This document shows, piece after piece, positions 8,230 to 15,413 of a stretch of 25,698 nt of DNA. The notes beneath the pieces were generated by a model. It was given only the letters and a program-made list of their open reading frames with translations, was not told where the DNA came from and ran no database searches. The stretch lies in assembly GCA_003447235.1 (NCBI GenBank), contig DLZV01000034.1:1-25698 (forward strand). The letters run 5' to 3'. Made by a program: the position numbers and the translations under genes. Source of the stretch: Prevotella sp. (lineage in GTDB: Bacteria; Bacteroidota; Bacteroidia; Bacteroidales; Bacteroidaceae). Within the stretch, counting starts at the first letter, position 1, and each line of letters opens with the position of its first letter.

Positions 8230-8964
8230 TCAAAAATGTCTCGTGCAGGCCACGGAGGCTATGCTGATGGTCTTTGCCCCCGCCTTGAGTAGTTCCCGTG
8301 CCAGCGTGGACGTAGTAGCCCCTGTCGTTATCACATCGTCGATGATGAGAAGGTGGCAGCCCGCTATCCGCTCAGGATGCCTGACGCTGAATAGTCCTTC
8401 CACGTTGTCAAAGCGCTCCATACGACCCAGTCGTGTCTGGCTACCCTTGAATGTGCTGCGCACGGCCACCTCCGTCTCTACCCGTAGTCCTGTCACCTCC
8501 GCAATCCCGCGCGCGATCATCTCGCTTTGGTTGTAGCCGCGCTCTCGCATACGGTTCTTGGCCAGCGGGATGGGGATCATCATGTCCATTCCCTCGAAGA
8601 ATCCTTCTTCGCCAAATTCTCTTCCCATCATCTTTCCAAAGAAAATGGCGGTCTCGGGGTGGTCCATATATTTCAGGCGGAGCACTGGACGTTTAGTATG
8701 TGAATGTACTTTATAGAAATAAAGCGACGCACACCGTTCTACGGGGATACGCCCCCAGAAGCGACGCGAAAGCAAGTTGTCCAGTGGCGAGGCTGCATAC
8801 CCCGTCCTTGGTAGCCCCAGGTTGCAACTGATGCATATTTCCTCCTCCGTGGGAGTGAGTCTTTGACCGCAGATACAACAGAGGCGGGGCGCGAAGAGGT
8901 CCAGCAAGCGTCTGAAAAAACTGAAGCGCGGTGCATCGGAATTTATGGGTTGAGGCTTTGTCAT
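8230..8964 (-). CDS. comF: ComF family phosphoribosyltransferase-like protein
   Basis: The 244-residue protein has an N-terminal four-cysteine zinc ribbon (Cys29-x2-Cys32 and Cys44-x2-Cys47). Near the C-terminus is a type I phosphoribosyltransferase loop (LLIIDDVITTGATTST), the two-part layout of ComF proteins. ComF is needed for DNA uptake in naturally transformable species; the enzymatic substrate is not established, and many non-competent bacteria carry it. IPLAKNRMRERGYNQSE is another conserved stretch of the family. It lies 24 bp downstream of recX and is probably the last gene of a prmC-recX-comF operon. I see no clear hairpin terminator after it. Confidence 0.93.
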   Translation of the reverse strand: MTKPQPINSDAPRFSFFRRLLDLFAPRLCCICGQRLTPTEEEICISCNLGLPRTGYAASPLDNLLSRRFWGRIPVERCASLYFYKVHSHTKRPVLRLKYMDHPETAIFFGKMMGREFGEEGFFEGMDMMIPIPLAKNRMRERGYNQSEMIARGIAEVTGLRVETEVAVRSTFKGSQTRLGRMERFDNVEGLFSVRHPERIAGCHLLIIDDVITTGATTSTLARELLKAGAKTISIASVACTRHF

Positions 8965-8988
8965 GATAGGGTCAAAACTGAGTTGTGG

Positions 8989-9504
8989 TTAATAATCTTC
9001 CTCAGACCGTTCTTTGTCATCCGTCTCTTCAGCCAGTTCATCGAGGCATTGTCGTGCTTGGTCGAAGTCGAAACCACGTCCGATGGCATATTTTATCACC
9101 TTCATCGCCCGTTCGTATTCCGTCTCAGCCTTTACGCTGCGATACTTTTGCCGCACCAGTGGGCGCAAAGCATCCAGGTAGAGCGATTCGTCCACCGCGT
9201 CGAGCAAGGGTGTATAGACCGCCTCGTCCACATGTTTCGCCCATAGCCCTTGTTCTATCTTGCGCCGTCCCCATCCGTTGAAGACGATTTTGTCATGGAT
9301 GAATGCCTCTGTGAAGCGTTCGTCATCGACGAAGTGCGTCTTGACGAGTTTCTCCATGATGCGGGTCTGCTCCTCGTCGGACAATCCCCATCTGCGCATC
9401 TTGTCCAGTAGTTCGCCCTCTGAGTGTTCAGAGCGGGCGCAAAGTGTTTCCAAACGGCGCAGTGCGCCAGCCTCGGTCATAGGCTCTCCTTTCTTTCTTA
9501 TCAT
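8989..9504 (-). CDS. recX: RecX family regulatory protein
   Basis: RecX binds RecA filaments and limits their growth. The protein is rich in helix-turn motifs typical of RecX tandem repeats: SEGELLDKMRRWGLSDEEQTR, FVDDERFTEAFIHDK and GWGRRKIEQGL. The best start is the ATG at 9504 (MIRKKGEP, 171 residues), one base after the prmC stop codon. A further in-frame TTG at 9540 would overlap prmC and is unlikely, and Met at 9480 is a possible later start. The tight spacing implies translational coupling with prmC. A truncation is not evident. The acidic C-terminus (EETDDKERSEEDY) is noticeable but not diagnostic. Confidence 0.88.
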   Translation of the reverse strand: MIRKKGEPMTEAGALRRLETLCARSEHSEGELLDKMRRWGLSDEEQTRIMEKLVKTHFVDDERFTEAFIHDKIVFNGWGRRKIEQGLWAKHVDEAVYTPLLDAVDESLYLDALRPLVRQKYRSVKAETEYERAMKVIKYAIGRGFDFDQARQCLDELAEETDDKERSEEDY

Positions 9505-9505
9505 G

Positions 9506-10363
9506 CTAAATGGTGGCTTTCGTAAATCGACTCTTGCCAAAAGCGTCGGCTATAAGTTGAACATGTTGGTATGACTCTTCCTCCAGCAGCCGCAGCATAT
9601 CCTCGGCGAGGAGGGGATTGATCTCAAAGAACAACGTTCCGCCTGGTCGCAGAGCGTGCTTCCCGTAGCGTGCGATGGCGCGATAGAAACGCAATGGGTC
9701 GTCGTTGGGCACAAAGAGGGCCAGCGACGGTTCGTGCCTTAGGACGTTGTCGGCCATCTCTTTGCGTTCTTTCTCCATGACGTAGGGTGGGTTGGAGATG
9801 ATAAGGTCCCATTTCTCCCTGTCTTCCATTGGCGCATGGAGTGCGTCCTGTTGTCTAAATTCGACTGGCGCATGGAGCGAAGCCGCATTGCCACGGGCGA
9901 TTCGGAGTGCGTCGGTACTGATATCCCATGCGCTCACTTCTGACAGGGGGGCTTCCAAGGCTATACTGATGGCGATGCACCCCGATCCTGTTCCGATGTC
10001 AAGAACGCTTCTTGCTGCGCTCTTGCCTATTTCCTCCACGGCCCATTCCACCAGCTGTTGTGTCTCTGGACGAGGAATGAGTACTCCAGGCTCTACGTGG
10101 AAATGGCGACCACAGAACGGCGCATAGCCCATGACATACTGTATCGGTTCGCCCTGTTCCAACTTAGCCATCATCCCTTGCAGCTCCGCTTGCTGCGATG
10201 CGTCGAGACGTGCCACTCCGCCACAGACGATGTCGGTCAGCGTCAGCCCAAAGCGTTCTTCCAGCATCATGCGGACTACGGCCTGGGCCTCCCGCTCGTC
10301 GTAGTAGGGGAGTAGCGCCTGCCATAGTTGCCGGTAGCTGGCATATTGTTTCATCGTCTTCAT
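9506..10363 (-). CDS. prmC: Peptide chain release factor N5-glutamine methyltransferase (PrmC/HemK)
   Basis: PrmC methylates the glutamine of the GGQ motif in release factors RF1 and RF2, using SAM. The 285-residue length is usual. The SAM motif DIGTGSGCIAI, the acidic SAWDIS after strand 2, and the signature NPPYV that holds the glutamine are all present. The N-terminal helical substrate-binding part (about 1-90) ends in the conserved PIQYVMGYAPFCGRHFHVEPGVLIPRPET region (abbreviated; key residues PRPET). Met4 is an alternative start. It heads an apparent prmC-recX-comF operon. The serpin terminator lies upstream of it, but I see no convincing TAnnTTTG box in the gap. Confidence 0.96.
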   Translation of the reverse strand: MKTMKQYASYRQLWQALLPYYDEREAQAVVRMMLEERFGLTLTDIVCGGVARLDASQQAELQGMMAKLEQGEPIQYVMGYAPFCGRHFHVEPGVLIPRPETQQLVEWAVEEIGKSAARSVLDIGTGSGCIAISIALEAPLSEVSAWDISTDALRIARGNAASLHAPVEFRQQDALHAPMEDREKWDLIISNPPYVMEKERKEMADNVLRHEPSLALFVPNDDPLRFYRAIARYGKHALRPGGTLFFEINPLLAEDMLRLLEEESYQHVQLIADAFGKSRFTKATI

Positions 10364-10436
10364 GTTGTCTTGTTTTTATGCTCCCTGCTTTTTTGAGTTT
10401 AGTAGGGTAGCCTCTGTTCTGCTCCTTTTCGTCTGA

Positions 10437-10494
10437 CAACAAAAGAAGGGGAAGCGACCTCTGCTTGATGCCGTTCCCCCTTTTCTTTTTGTTG
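10437..10494 (-). terminator. Intrinsic terminator downstream of the serpin gene
   Basis: Read on the minus strand, an A/G-rich arm (10494-10474, ending AAAGGGGGAA) pairs imperfectly with TTCCCCTTCTTTTGTTG (10453-10437) across a 20-base loop; the 3' arm itself is T-rich. It lies 18 bp after the serpin stop codon and separates that gene from prmC. Confidence 0.5.
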
Positions 10495-10511
10495 CTATGC
10501 GTTCAAGGTTG

Positions 10512-11792
10512 TTACTCGCCCGTATATTGTCCGACGAACAAGATTGCTCCCGTCTGTGCCTCCGAGATGACATAGACGAAGGGATGGTCGGCATGGAAAT
10601 CGACACGACGCGGCTCGTCGGGGGCGAGGGCGGACATCGTCATGATGGCAGCTGTGACCGCAGCGGCTTTTGTTCCCTCTTCGCTGACCTCTATCTTGGC
10701 CTTTTGAAGCATTTTCGAGACGAAGAAATTGCCGTTGGCCAAATGGCTGAAGTTGGCTCTTGCGGTGAAGATGGACGGTGCGCCCAGCGTGCTGATGACC
10801 TCGTTGAGTGGCTGCTCCACCTCGGTGGTGAATCGGGGGAGTTTCAGATCGACCAGACATTCGTCCATGGATTGACGCACCTGGTCGAGCTTGGCTGAGG
10901 TTAGCGTGCTCATCATATCGTCGATAGACTTGCCTTCGTGGGGCAAGAGGACCATCATCTGGAATGAACGGTCGCCATAGGGTATCTGTACGGCGTCAAA
11001 ATCTTGGCTGTTAGCGAAGAAATACTTGTCGTTGCGGTGCATCATGTTTACACGCTTAATGTCGCGTGTGTAGCCACGGAATGGCTCTACCTTCGTCTCC
11101 CGTTTGTCAAACTTGTCCGTCCAGGAACCGTTGAAGTAGATGGCGTTCATCAGGTATGAAACGTCCTGCGGGTTGGTTTGGTCGATGATGCTCGGGATCA
11201 TGCCATGGGTGCGATCAGAGCACCAGCCGTTGATGCGCTTGAGGGCTTTAGGTGACGCGAAGTCGAGGGCTTCCACGCCAGCCTTGTAGTAATCGGTCAC
11301 GGTGCGCTGAAATCCCTCCTTGAGTTTCACCTGATTGTTCACGACCACGAAGTTGGCCACATCGACGGTGATGGCTTTGTCCTGTCGCGAGAGACTCTGT
11401 AGCATCATACACGCCAGTTCGTTGGCCTCTTCCAGCGCATTCTGTCCCTCTGCACCTTTGTCCCAGCCCAGCGTGGTGAGAATCTCCTGTCGTGTTTGTC
11501 CGTCTGCGCCGTTGGCCAGCATCCCCATCAGGTAGGTGACGCTCAGCGGTGAGACCACGCGGGAGTCCATGCCCGACACATTCTTAAAGAGGCGGAGGCC
11601 AAAGTCGTTGTTGCGAGTCACAATGTCACGTTGTGCGTCGGAGAGAGTTAAGTAGGCTGCGTCCATGTCTGCTTCCACGCCATGGATAGCAGTATCCTTC
11701 TTTATGTCATTGGAAACACGGGACGTGCAGCAAGAGCCAAGTGCCAGCGTGGCTGCTCCAAGCAGCATGGCGGCTGAAAATTTTCTGTTCAT
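10512..11792 (-). CDS. Serpin-family protease inhibitor, predicted lipoprotein (miropin-like)
   Basis: The 426-residue protein carries a lipoprotein signal with a lipobox ending at Cys21 (LALGSC). Serpin signatures follow: MNAIYFNGSWTDKFD (about 215-229), FQMMVLLP, the hinge EEGTKAAAVTA (371-381) and the C-terminal HPFVYVI...GAILFVGQY. Small residues at P15-P9 of the hinge are those of inhibitory serpins, so the loop should insert and trap a protease. The loop between the hinge and HPFVY is about six residues longer than in alpha-1-antitrypsin; by simple counting P1 falls in the MTMSAL region (about 385-390), but this is uncertain. Miropin of Tannerella forsythia is a known Bacteroidota lipoprotein serpin. 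It probably protects the cell surface or periplasm from host or neighbour proteases. It lies 86 bp after nadD; I found no clear promoter in that gap. Confidence 0.95.
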   Translation of the reverse strand: MNRKFSAAMLLGAATLALGSCCTSRVSNDIKKDTAIHGVEADMDAAYLTLSDAQRDIVTRNNDFGLRLFKNVSGMDSRVVSPLSVTYLMGMLANGADGQTRQEILTTLGWDKGAEGQNALEEANELACMMLQSLSRQDKAITVDVANFVVVNNQVKLKEGFQRTVTDYYKAGVEALDFASPKALKRINGWCSDRTHGMIPSIIDQTNPQDVSYLMNAIYFNGSWTDKFDKRETKVEPFRGYTRDIKRVNMMHRNDKYFFANSQDFDAVQIPYGDRSFQMMVLLPHEGKSIDDMMSTLTSAKLDQVRQSMDECLVDLKLPRFTTEVEQPLNEVISTLGAPSIFTARANFSHLANGNFFVSKMLQKAKIEVSEEGTKAAAVTAAIMTMSALAPDEPRRVDFHADHPFVYVISEAQTGAILFVGQYTGE

Positions 11793-11878
11793 GTTTGATT
11801 TTGTTTGTTATTCCTTCATCCGTTATTAACTCGGGATTTCTCCTTTTCTTGTATGGGCGATGTGTTTTTTAACCCACT

Positions 11879-12499
11879 TTAACCGCCTTTTGCTTCGCTT
11901 TGGTAGAGTCGCTGGCAGACAATATAGTCAGCAACGGCCTTGGGCACAAGCGTGGCGATTTCCTCCCCATTGGCTACCCGTTCGCGGACCGACGTGCTGC
12001 TGATGTTGACCAGTGGTGCGTCGAGCTGGTGCACGCCCCGGGGCAGATGAGTGTCGATGGGTTGTCCTTCGCGCGGATAGACGTAGAGGGAGGCCATGTG
12101 GAGTACCTCCTCGTTGCGATACCAGCGGTCAAAGCTCGCCCAGTTGTCGCCACCAATGAGTAAGGAAAACTCCGTCGTGGGAAAGTCCTCCTTCAGACGG
12201 CAGAGCGTCTGGTAGGTAAAGGAAGGGCGAGGGAGCGAAAACTCATAATCAGAGGCCACAAGGTGGGGTCTCCCTGCTACGGCCAGGCGTACCATGTCCA
12301 GCCGCTTCGTATCGTCAAGAAGCTGCTGGTTGGCCTTGAAGGGATTCTGCGGGCTGACCATCATCCACACCTCATTGACCCTGGCCTGGACAAGAAACGC
12401 TTCGGCGAGGGCGATGTGACCATTGTGCGGAGGGTTGAACGTGCCGCCAAACAAACCTATCCGGCGGCCCTTCGCGGACAGAGCGTCTTGGGTGTCCAT
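11879..12499 (-). CDS. nadD: Nicotinate-nucleotide adenylyltransferase (NadD)
   Basis: NadD joins nicotinate mononucleotide and ATP to form deamido-NAD, an essential cytosolic step of NAD synthesis. The 206-residue protein has the nucleotidyltransferase signature GLFGGTFNPPHNGH near residues 14-27 and the C-terminal ISSTSVRERV motif that binds phosphate. MMVSPQNPFK in the middle is also characteristic. It starts 8 bp after the gmk stop, in a yicC-gmk-nadD run on the minus strand. No anomaly is seen. Confidence 0.96.
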   Translation of the reverse strand: MDTQDALSAKGRRIGLFGGTFNPPHNGHIALAEAFLVQARVNEVWMMVSPQNPFKANQQLLDDTKRLDMVRLAVAGRPHLVASDYEFSLPRPSFTYQTLCRLKEDFPTTEFSLLIGGDNWASFDRWYRNEEVLHMASLYVYPREGQPIDTHLPRGVHQLDAPLVNISSTSVRERVANGEEIATLVPKAVADYIVCQRLYQSEAKGG

Positions 12500-12507
12500 A
12501 TCCTAAT

Positions 12508-13083
12508 TTACTTGTCGAGGAAACGGCGAATGAGGTTGTACACTTCTTGCTCGGCAGTTGCCAGGTCGTCATTGACGACACAATGGTCAAACTGCGGGGC
12601 GAAAGTCAGTTCATACTCCGCCTTGGCTATGCGTTGTTCGATGGCCTCCGGTGTGTCGGTGGCACGTCCGACGAGTCGCTCCCGCAGCACTTCTACCGAG
12701 GGAGGCTGGATGAAGATGCTGAGGGCTCGTTGGCCATAATGGCGCTTGATGTTGCAACCGCCCTTCACGTCAACGTCGAAGACGACGTTCTCGCCGCGCT
12801 CCGCCTGTGCTTCCACCTGTGCTTTGAGTGTGCCATAGAAGCGGTCCTCATAGACCTCCTCGTATTCCAAAAACTCGTCACGTTCTATCTTGGCCCGGAA
12901 AGCTTCGGGTGTGAGGAAGAAATACTCCACGCCGTCGCGCTCCGTGCCACGCGGCTGGCGACTGGTGCAACTGATGGAGAAAGCCAGTCGCAGTTCGGGG
13001 TGTTTCTCCATGAGCCACGACACAATGGTGCTTTTGCCGCTGCCACTCGGGGCGCTGAAGATGATCAGTTTTCCTTTTTCCAT
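12508..13083 (-). CDS. gmk: Guanylate kinase
   Basis: Gmk phosphorylates GMP (and dGMP) to the diphosphate with ATP. The 191-residue length fits the family. The P-loop SAPSGSGKST lies near residues 9-18, and the GMP-binding region has TSRQPRGTERDGVEYFF. The lid region (GRATDTPEAIEQRI) is in place. It begins 2 bp after the yicC stop and is followed 8 bp later by nadD, so the three are surely co-transcribed. gmk next to a YicC-family gene is a pairing found in many bacteria. Confidence 0.97.
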   Translation of the reverse strand: MEKGKLIIFSAPSGSGKSTIVSWLMEKHPELRLAFSISCTSRQPRGTERDGVEYFFLTPEAFRAKIERDEFLEYEEVYEDRFYGTLKAQVEAQAERGENVVFDVDVKGGCNIKRHYGQRALSIFIQPPSVEVLRERLVGRATDTPEAIEQRIAKAEYELTFAPQFDHCVVNDDLATAEQEVYNLIRRFLDK

Positions 13084-13085
13084 GA

Positions 13086-13964
13086 TTACAGTGCGTTGAG
13101 AACTTGTTCCTTGATCTGCTCCAGCTCGTCTTTCATGCGGACGACGATGTTCTGCATCTCCGCCTGGTTGCTCTTGGAACCTGTCGTGTTGATCTCGCGC
13201 CCCATCTCCTGGGCGATGAAGCCGAGCTTCTTGCCCACACCGTGTCCTGTCTCCCGCATGGTCTCGCGGAAATATTTCAGGTGGTTGGTCAGACGCTGCT
13301 TCTCCTCGCTGATGTCGAGTTTCTCTATGTAGTAGATCAGTTCCTGCTCCAGTCGGTTCTTGTCATATTCCACCTCGGGAATCTGCTTCAGGCCCTCCAG
13401 GATCTTCTCCTTGATCTTCGGTACGCGCTGCTGCTCGTAAGGCTCTATGCTGTGGAGCAGTGCTTCGATGTTGTCCACCTTTTCGTTGAACTTCCGTTCC
13501 AGCGCCTCACCTTCCTGCTTGCGGAAGTCGGTCAGCGCTTGCACGGCCTCCTCGATGGTCTTTCTGGCAATCTCCCATTCCTCGTCGGTCAGCACGACCG
13601 TGTCGATACGCGTCTCCACATCGGGCATCCGGAGGAGCGTGTAGAACCAGTCCTGTGGCTCGGGAATGCCTGTCTGGGCAGCGATATCCTTGATTTGGTG
13701 GTAGTAGTTCTCCACCAGTTTGGCGTTGATGGGCGTGGGATCGACGCTCGTCTCCTTTTCTATCCAGATGGCGAAGTCCACTTTGCCACGCTCCAGCGAT
13801 TTCGACAGCATTCGTCTTATCTCCATCTCCTTCTCCCGGTAGATGGGGGCGATGCGGGTTGAGAGGTCAAGCGACTTGCTATTGAGCGACTTCACCTCAA
13901 CGTTGATTTTCTTGTCTTTATAGGTTGCGACAGCCTTGCCGTAGCCGGTCATTGAGAGTATCAT
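13086..13964 (-). CDS. YicC/YloC family endoribonuclease
   Basis: The N-terminal MILSMTGYGKA is the hallmark start of YicC proteins, so I place the start at 13964 (292 residues), not at an in-frame codon 18 positions upstream that would lie inside the promoter. The C-terminal DUF1732 part includes RLTNHLKYFRETM and GVGKKLGFIAQEMGREINTTGSKSNQ (key: GKKLxFxxQE). E. coli YicC has been reported to be an RNase that affects small-RNA turnover; the role in Bacteroidota is inferred. It is the first gene of the yicC-gmk-nadD operon and diverges from tsaB. Confidence 0.94.
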   Translation of the reverse strand: MILSMTGYGKAVATYKDKKINVEVKSLNSKSLDLSTRIAPIYREKEMEIRRMLSKSLERGKVDFAIWIEKETSVDPTPINAKLVENYYHQIKDIAAQTGIPEPQDWFYTLLRMPDVETRIDTVVLTDEEWEIARKTIEEAVQALTDFRKQEGEALERKFNEKVDNIEALLHSIEPYEQQRVPKIKEKILEGLKQIPEVEYDKNRLEQELIYYIEKLDISEEKQRLTNHLKYFRETMRETGHGVGKKLGFIAQEMGREINTTGSKSNQAEMQNIVVRMKDELEQIKEQVLNAL

Positions 13965-13988
13965 GGGCTTTATCGAGTTAAATTTTTG

Positions 13989-13996
13989 CAAAAGTA
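13989..13996 (-). promoter_or_regulatory. -7 box TACTTTTG for yicC
   Basis: On the minus strand TACTTTTG is an exact TAnnTTTG match 24 bp before the yicC ATG at 13964. A TTTA (minus, 14022-14019) stands 22 bp upstream as a weak -33 candidate and overlaps the tsaB -7 box. Confidence 0.6.
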
Positions 13997-14018
13997 CGAA
14001 AAAACGGGGAAAAAGCAC

Positions 14019-14026
14019 TAAATTTG
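14019..14026 (+). promoter_or_regulatory. -7 box TAAATTTG for tsaB
   Basis: TAAATTTG matches TAnnTTTG and lies 29 bp before the tsaB ATG at 14056. No TTTG stands at the -33 spacing. The box is only 22 bp from the oppositely oriented yicC box. Confidence 0.6.
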
Positions 14027-14055
14027 CACGTTATTTAATATACAATTTTTTTATC

Positions 14056-14748
14056 ATGTCGTGTATTTTGCACATAGATACCAGCACGAACGTGTGCTCT
14101 GTCGCCGTCAGCGAGAACGGCGGAGTGATTTTCAACAAGGAGAATCACAACGGCCCTAATCATGCCGAAAGTCTCGGAAGCGATGTCGATGAGGCTCTTT
14201 CCTTTGCCGACAGCCACGCCATTCCTGTCGATGCCGTGGCCATCAGCAGCGGCCCTGGATCCTACACGGGGCTTCGCATCGGGGTGTCGATGGCGAAAGG
14301 CATATGCTATGGCCAGGGGCTTCATCTTGTCAGCGTGCCTACGCTGGAGTTGCTCTGTGTGCCCGTACTCCTCCGTCACGACGAGATGGAAGAGAATGCG
14401 CTGCTTGTCCCGATGATTGATGCACGCCGGATGGAAGTCTATGCCCAGGTGTTCGACCGCGCTTTGCGTACGGTGCGTCCCGTCCAGGCCGACGTGGTCG
14501 ATGAGGAGACCTATCGTGAGTATCTTGACAGAGGTCCCGTCTATTTCTTTGGCAATGGTGCGGAGAAGTGCATGGAGGTCATCCACCACCCCAAAGCCCA
14601 TTTCATCAAAGGCATAGAGCCGCTTGCCAAGTATATGATGCCGCTGGCGGAGAAGCGGATCGCCATGGAGCAGTATGAGGACGTGGCCTACTTTGCTCCC
14701 TTCTACCTCAAGGAGTATGTGGCCAAGCAACCCAAGAAGTTGCTCTGA
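14056..14748 (+). CDS. tsaB: tRNA threonylcarbamoyladenosine biosynthesis protein TsaB
   Basis: TsaB is the partner of TsaD (with TsaE) in the t6A modification of ANN-decoding tRNAs. The start MSCILHIDTST is the ASKHA fold's first strand, so I choose 14056 (230 residues); an upstream in-frame start at 13963 would read through the promoter. Conserved features are ISSGPGSYTGLRIGVSMAKG (about 68-87, key GPGSYTGLR) and MIDARRMEVYAQ. The first ~110 residues carry the conserved half, as usual for TsaB. It heads the plus-strand run that continues 50 bp later with the DUF4290 gene. Confidence 0.95.
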   Translation: MSCILHIDTSTNVCSVAVSENGGVIFNKENHNGPNHAESLGSDVDEALSFADSHAIPVDAVAISSGPGSYTGLRIGVSMAKGICYGQGLHLVSVPTLELLCVPVLLRHDEMEENALLVPMIDARRMEVYAQVFDRALRTVRPVQADVVDEETYREYLDRGPVYFFGNGAEKCMEVIHHPKAHFIKGIEPLAKYMMPLAEKRIAMEQYEDVAYFAPFYLKEYVAKQPKKLL

Positions 14749-14798
14749 TCCCATGCTGCCACACGACAGATAGAATCGTAATCACCAAACACAGTAAG

Positions 14799-15407
14799 AT
14801 GAATATAGAAGGATTAGACTACAATACGCAGAGAGAGAAACTGGTCATGCCCGAGTATGGGCGCGAGATACAGAAGATGGTTGATTATGCCGTTGCCTTG
14901 CCCGACAAGGAGGAACGCCAGCGGTGTGCCGAATCCATCATCGAGGTGATGGCCCGTATGACTCCGCAGGGTCACGATAGCGTCGATTATGAGCAAAAAT
15001 TGTGGGATCACCTTGCGATCATTTCCGGTTTCAAACTCGACATCGACTGGCCTCATGACGTCAGTGGAGCCAAGAAGATTACCACGAAGCCTGAACCGAT
15101 GGCCTATCCTATGGCCCGCATCCTCGTTCGCCACTATGGCAAGATGATGTTTGAGGTCTTTGAGCAGCTCAAGACGATGGAGCCTGGTGCGGAGCGCGAC
15201 GAATTGGTGCGCCAAACGGCCAACCAGATGAAGCGCAGCCTCATGCAGTGGAGCCATGGCTCTGCCGACGACGAGAAGGTGGCGAGCGATCTGGCCCGCT
15301 TTACCGACGGAGCGATTCAGCTCGACCTGGACACGTTCGTCTTTGAGCGGATCAACGAGCGCGATTTACAGTCGTTCCATTCCAATAACAAAAAGAAAAG
15401 GAGATAA
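14799..15407 (+). CDS. DUF4290 domain-containing protein
   Basis: The 202-residue protein begins MNIEGLDYNTQREKLVMPEYGR, which I recognise as the DUF4290 signature. The rest is hydrophilic and largely helical (GREIQKMVDYAV, MTPQGHDSVDYEQKLWDHL), with a basic tail (NNKKKRR). There is no signal peptide or membrane segment, so it should be cytosolic. Its function is unknown. It ends 6 bp before murA, and the last codons hold an AAGGAG purine run (15398-15403) that could serve as a ribosome binding site for murA. Such strong Shine-Dalgarno-like sites are uncommon in Bacteroidota. Confidence 0.9.
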   Translation: MNIEGLDYNTQREKLVMPEYGREIQKMVDYAVALPDKEERQRCAESIIEVMARMTPQGHDSVDYEQKLWDHLAIISGFKLDIDWPHDVSGAKKITTKPEPMAYPMARILVRHYGKMMFEVFEQLKTMEPGAERDELVRQTANQMKRSLMQWSHGSADDEKVASDLARFTDGAIQLDLDTFVFERINERDLQSFHSNNKKKRR

Positions 15408-15413
15408 CCCCCT

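Noticed and set aside
9505..9540. TTG start for recX overlapping prmC
   Set aside because: The ATG at 9504, one base after the prmC stop, gives a normal RecX N-terminus without needing an overlap.
13104..13862. 252-codon plus-strand frame antisense to yicC
   Set aside because: It mirrors codon bias of the real minus-strand gene; composition is leucine/histidine-rich with no family features.
13965..14018. Longer N-terminus for yicC
   Set aside because: The extra 18 codons include the yicC -7 box; the family starts at MxxSMTGYG.
13963..14055. Longer N-terminus for tsaB
   Set aside because: The added residues would cover the tsaB and yicC promoters, and TsaB proteins start at the ILHIDTST strand.
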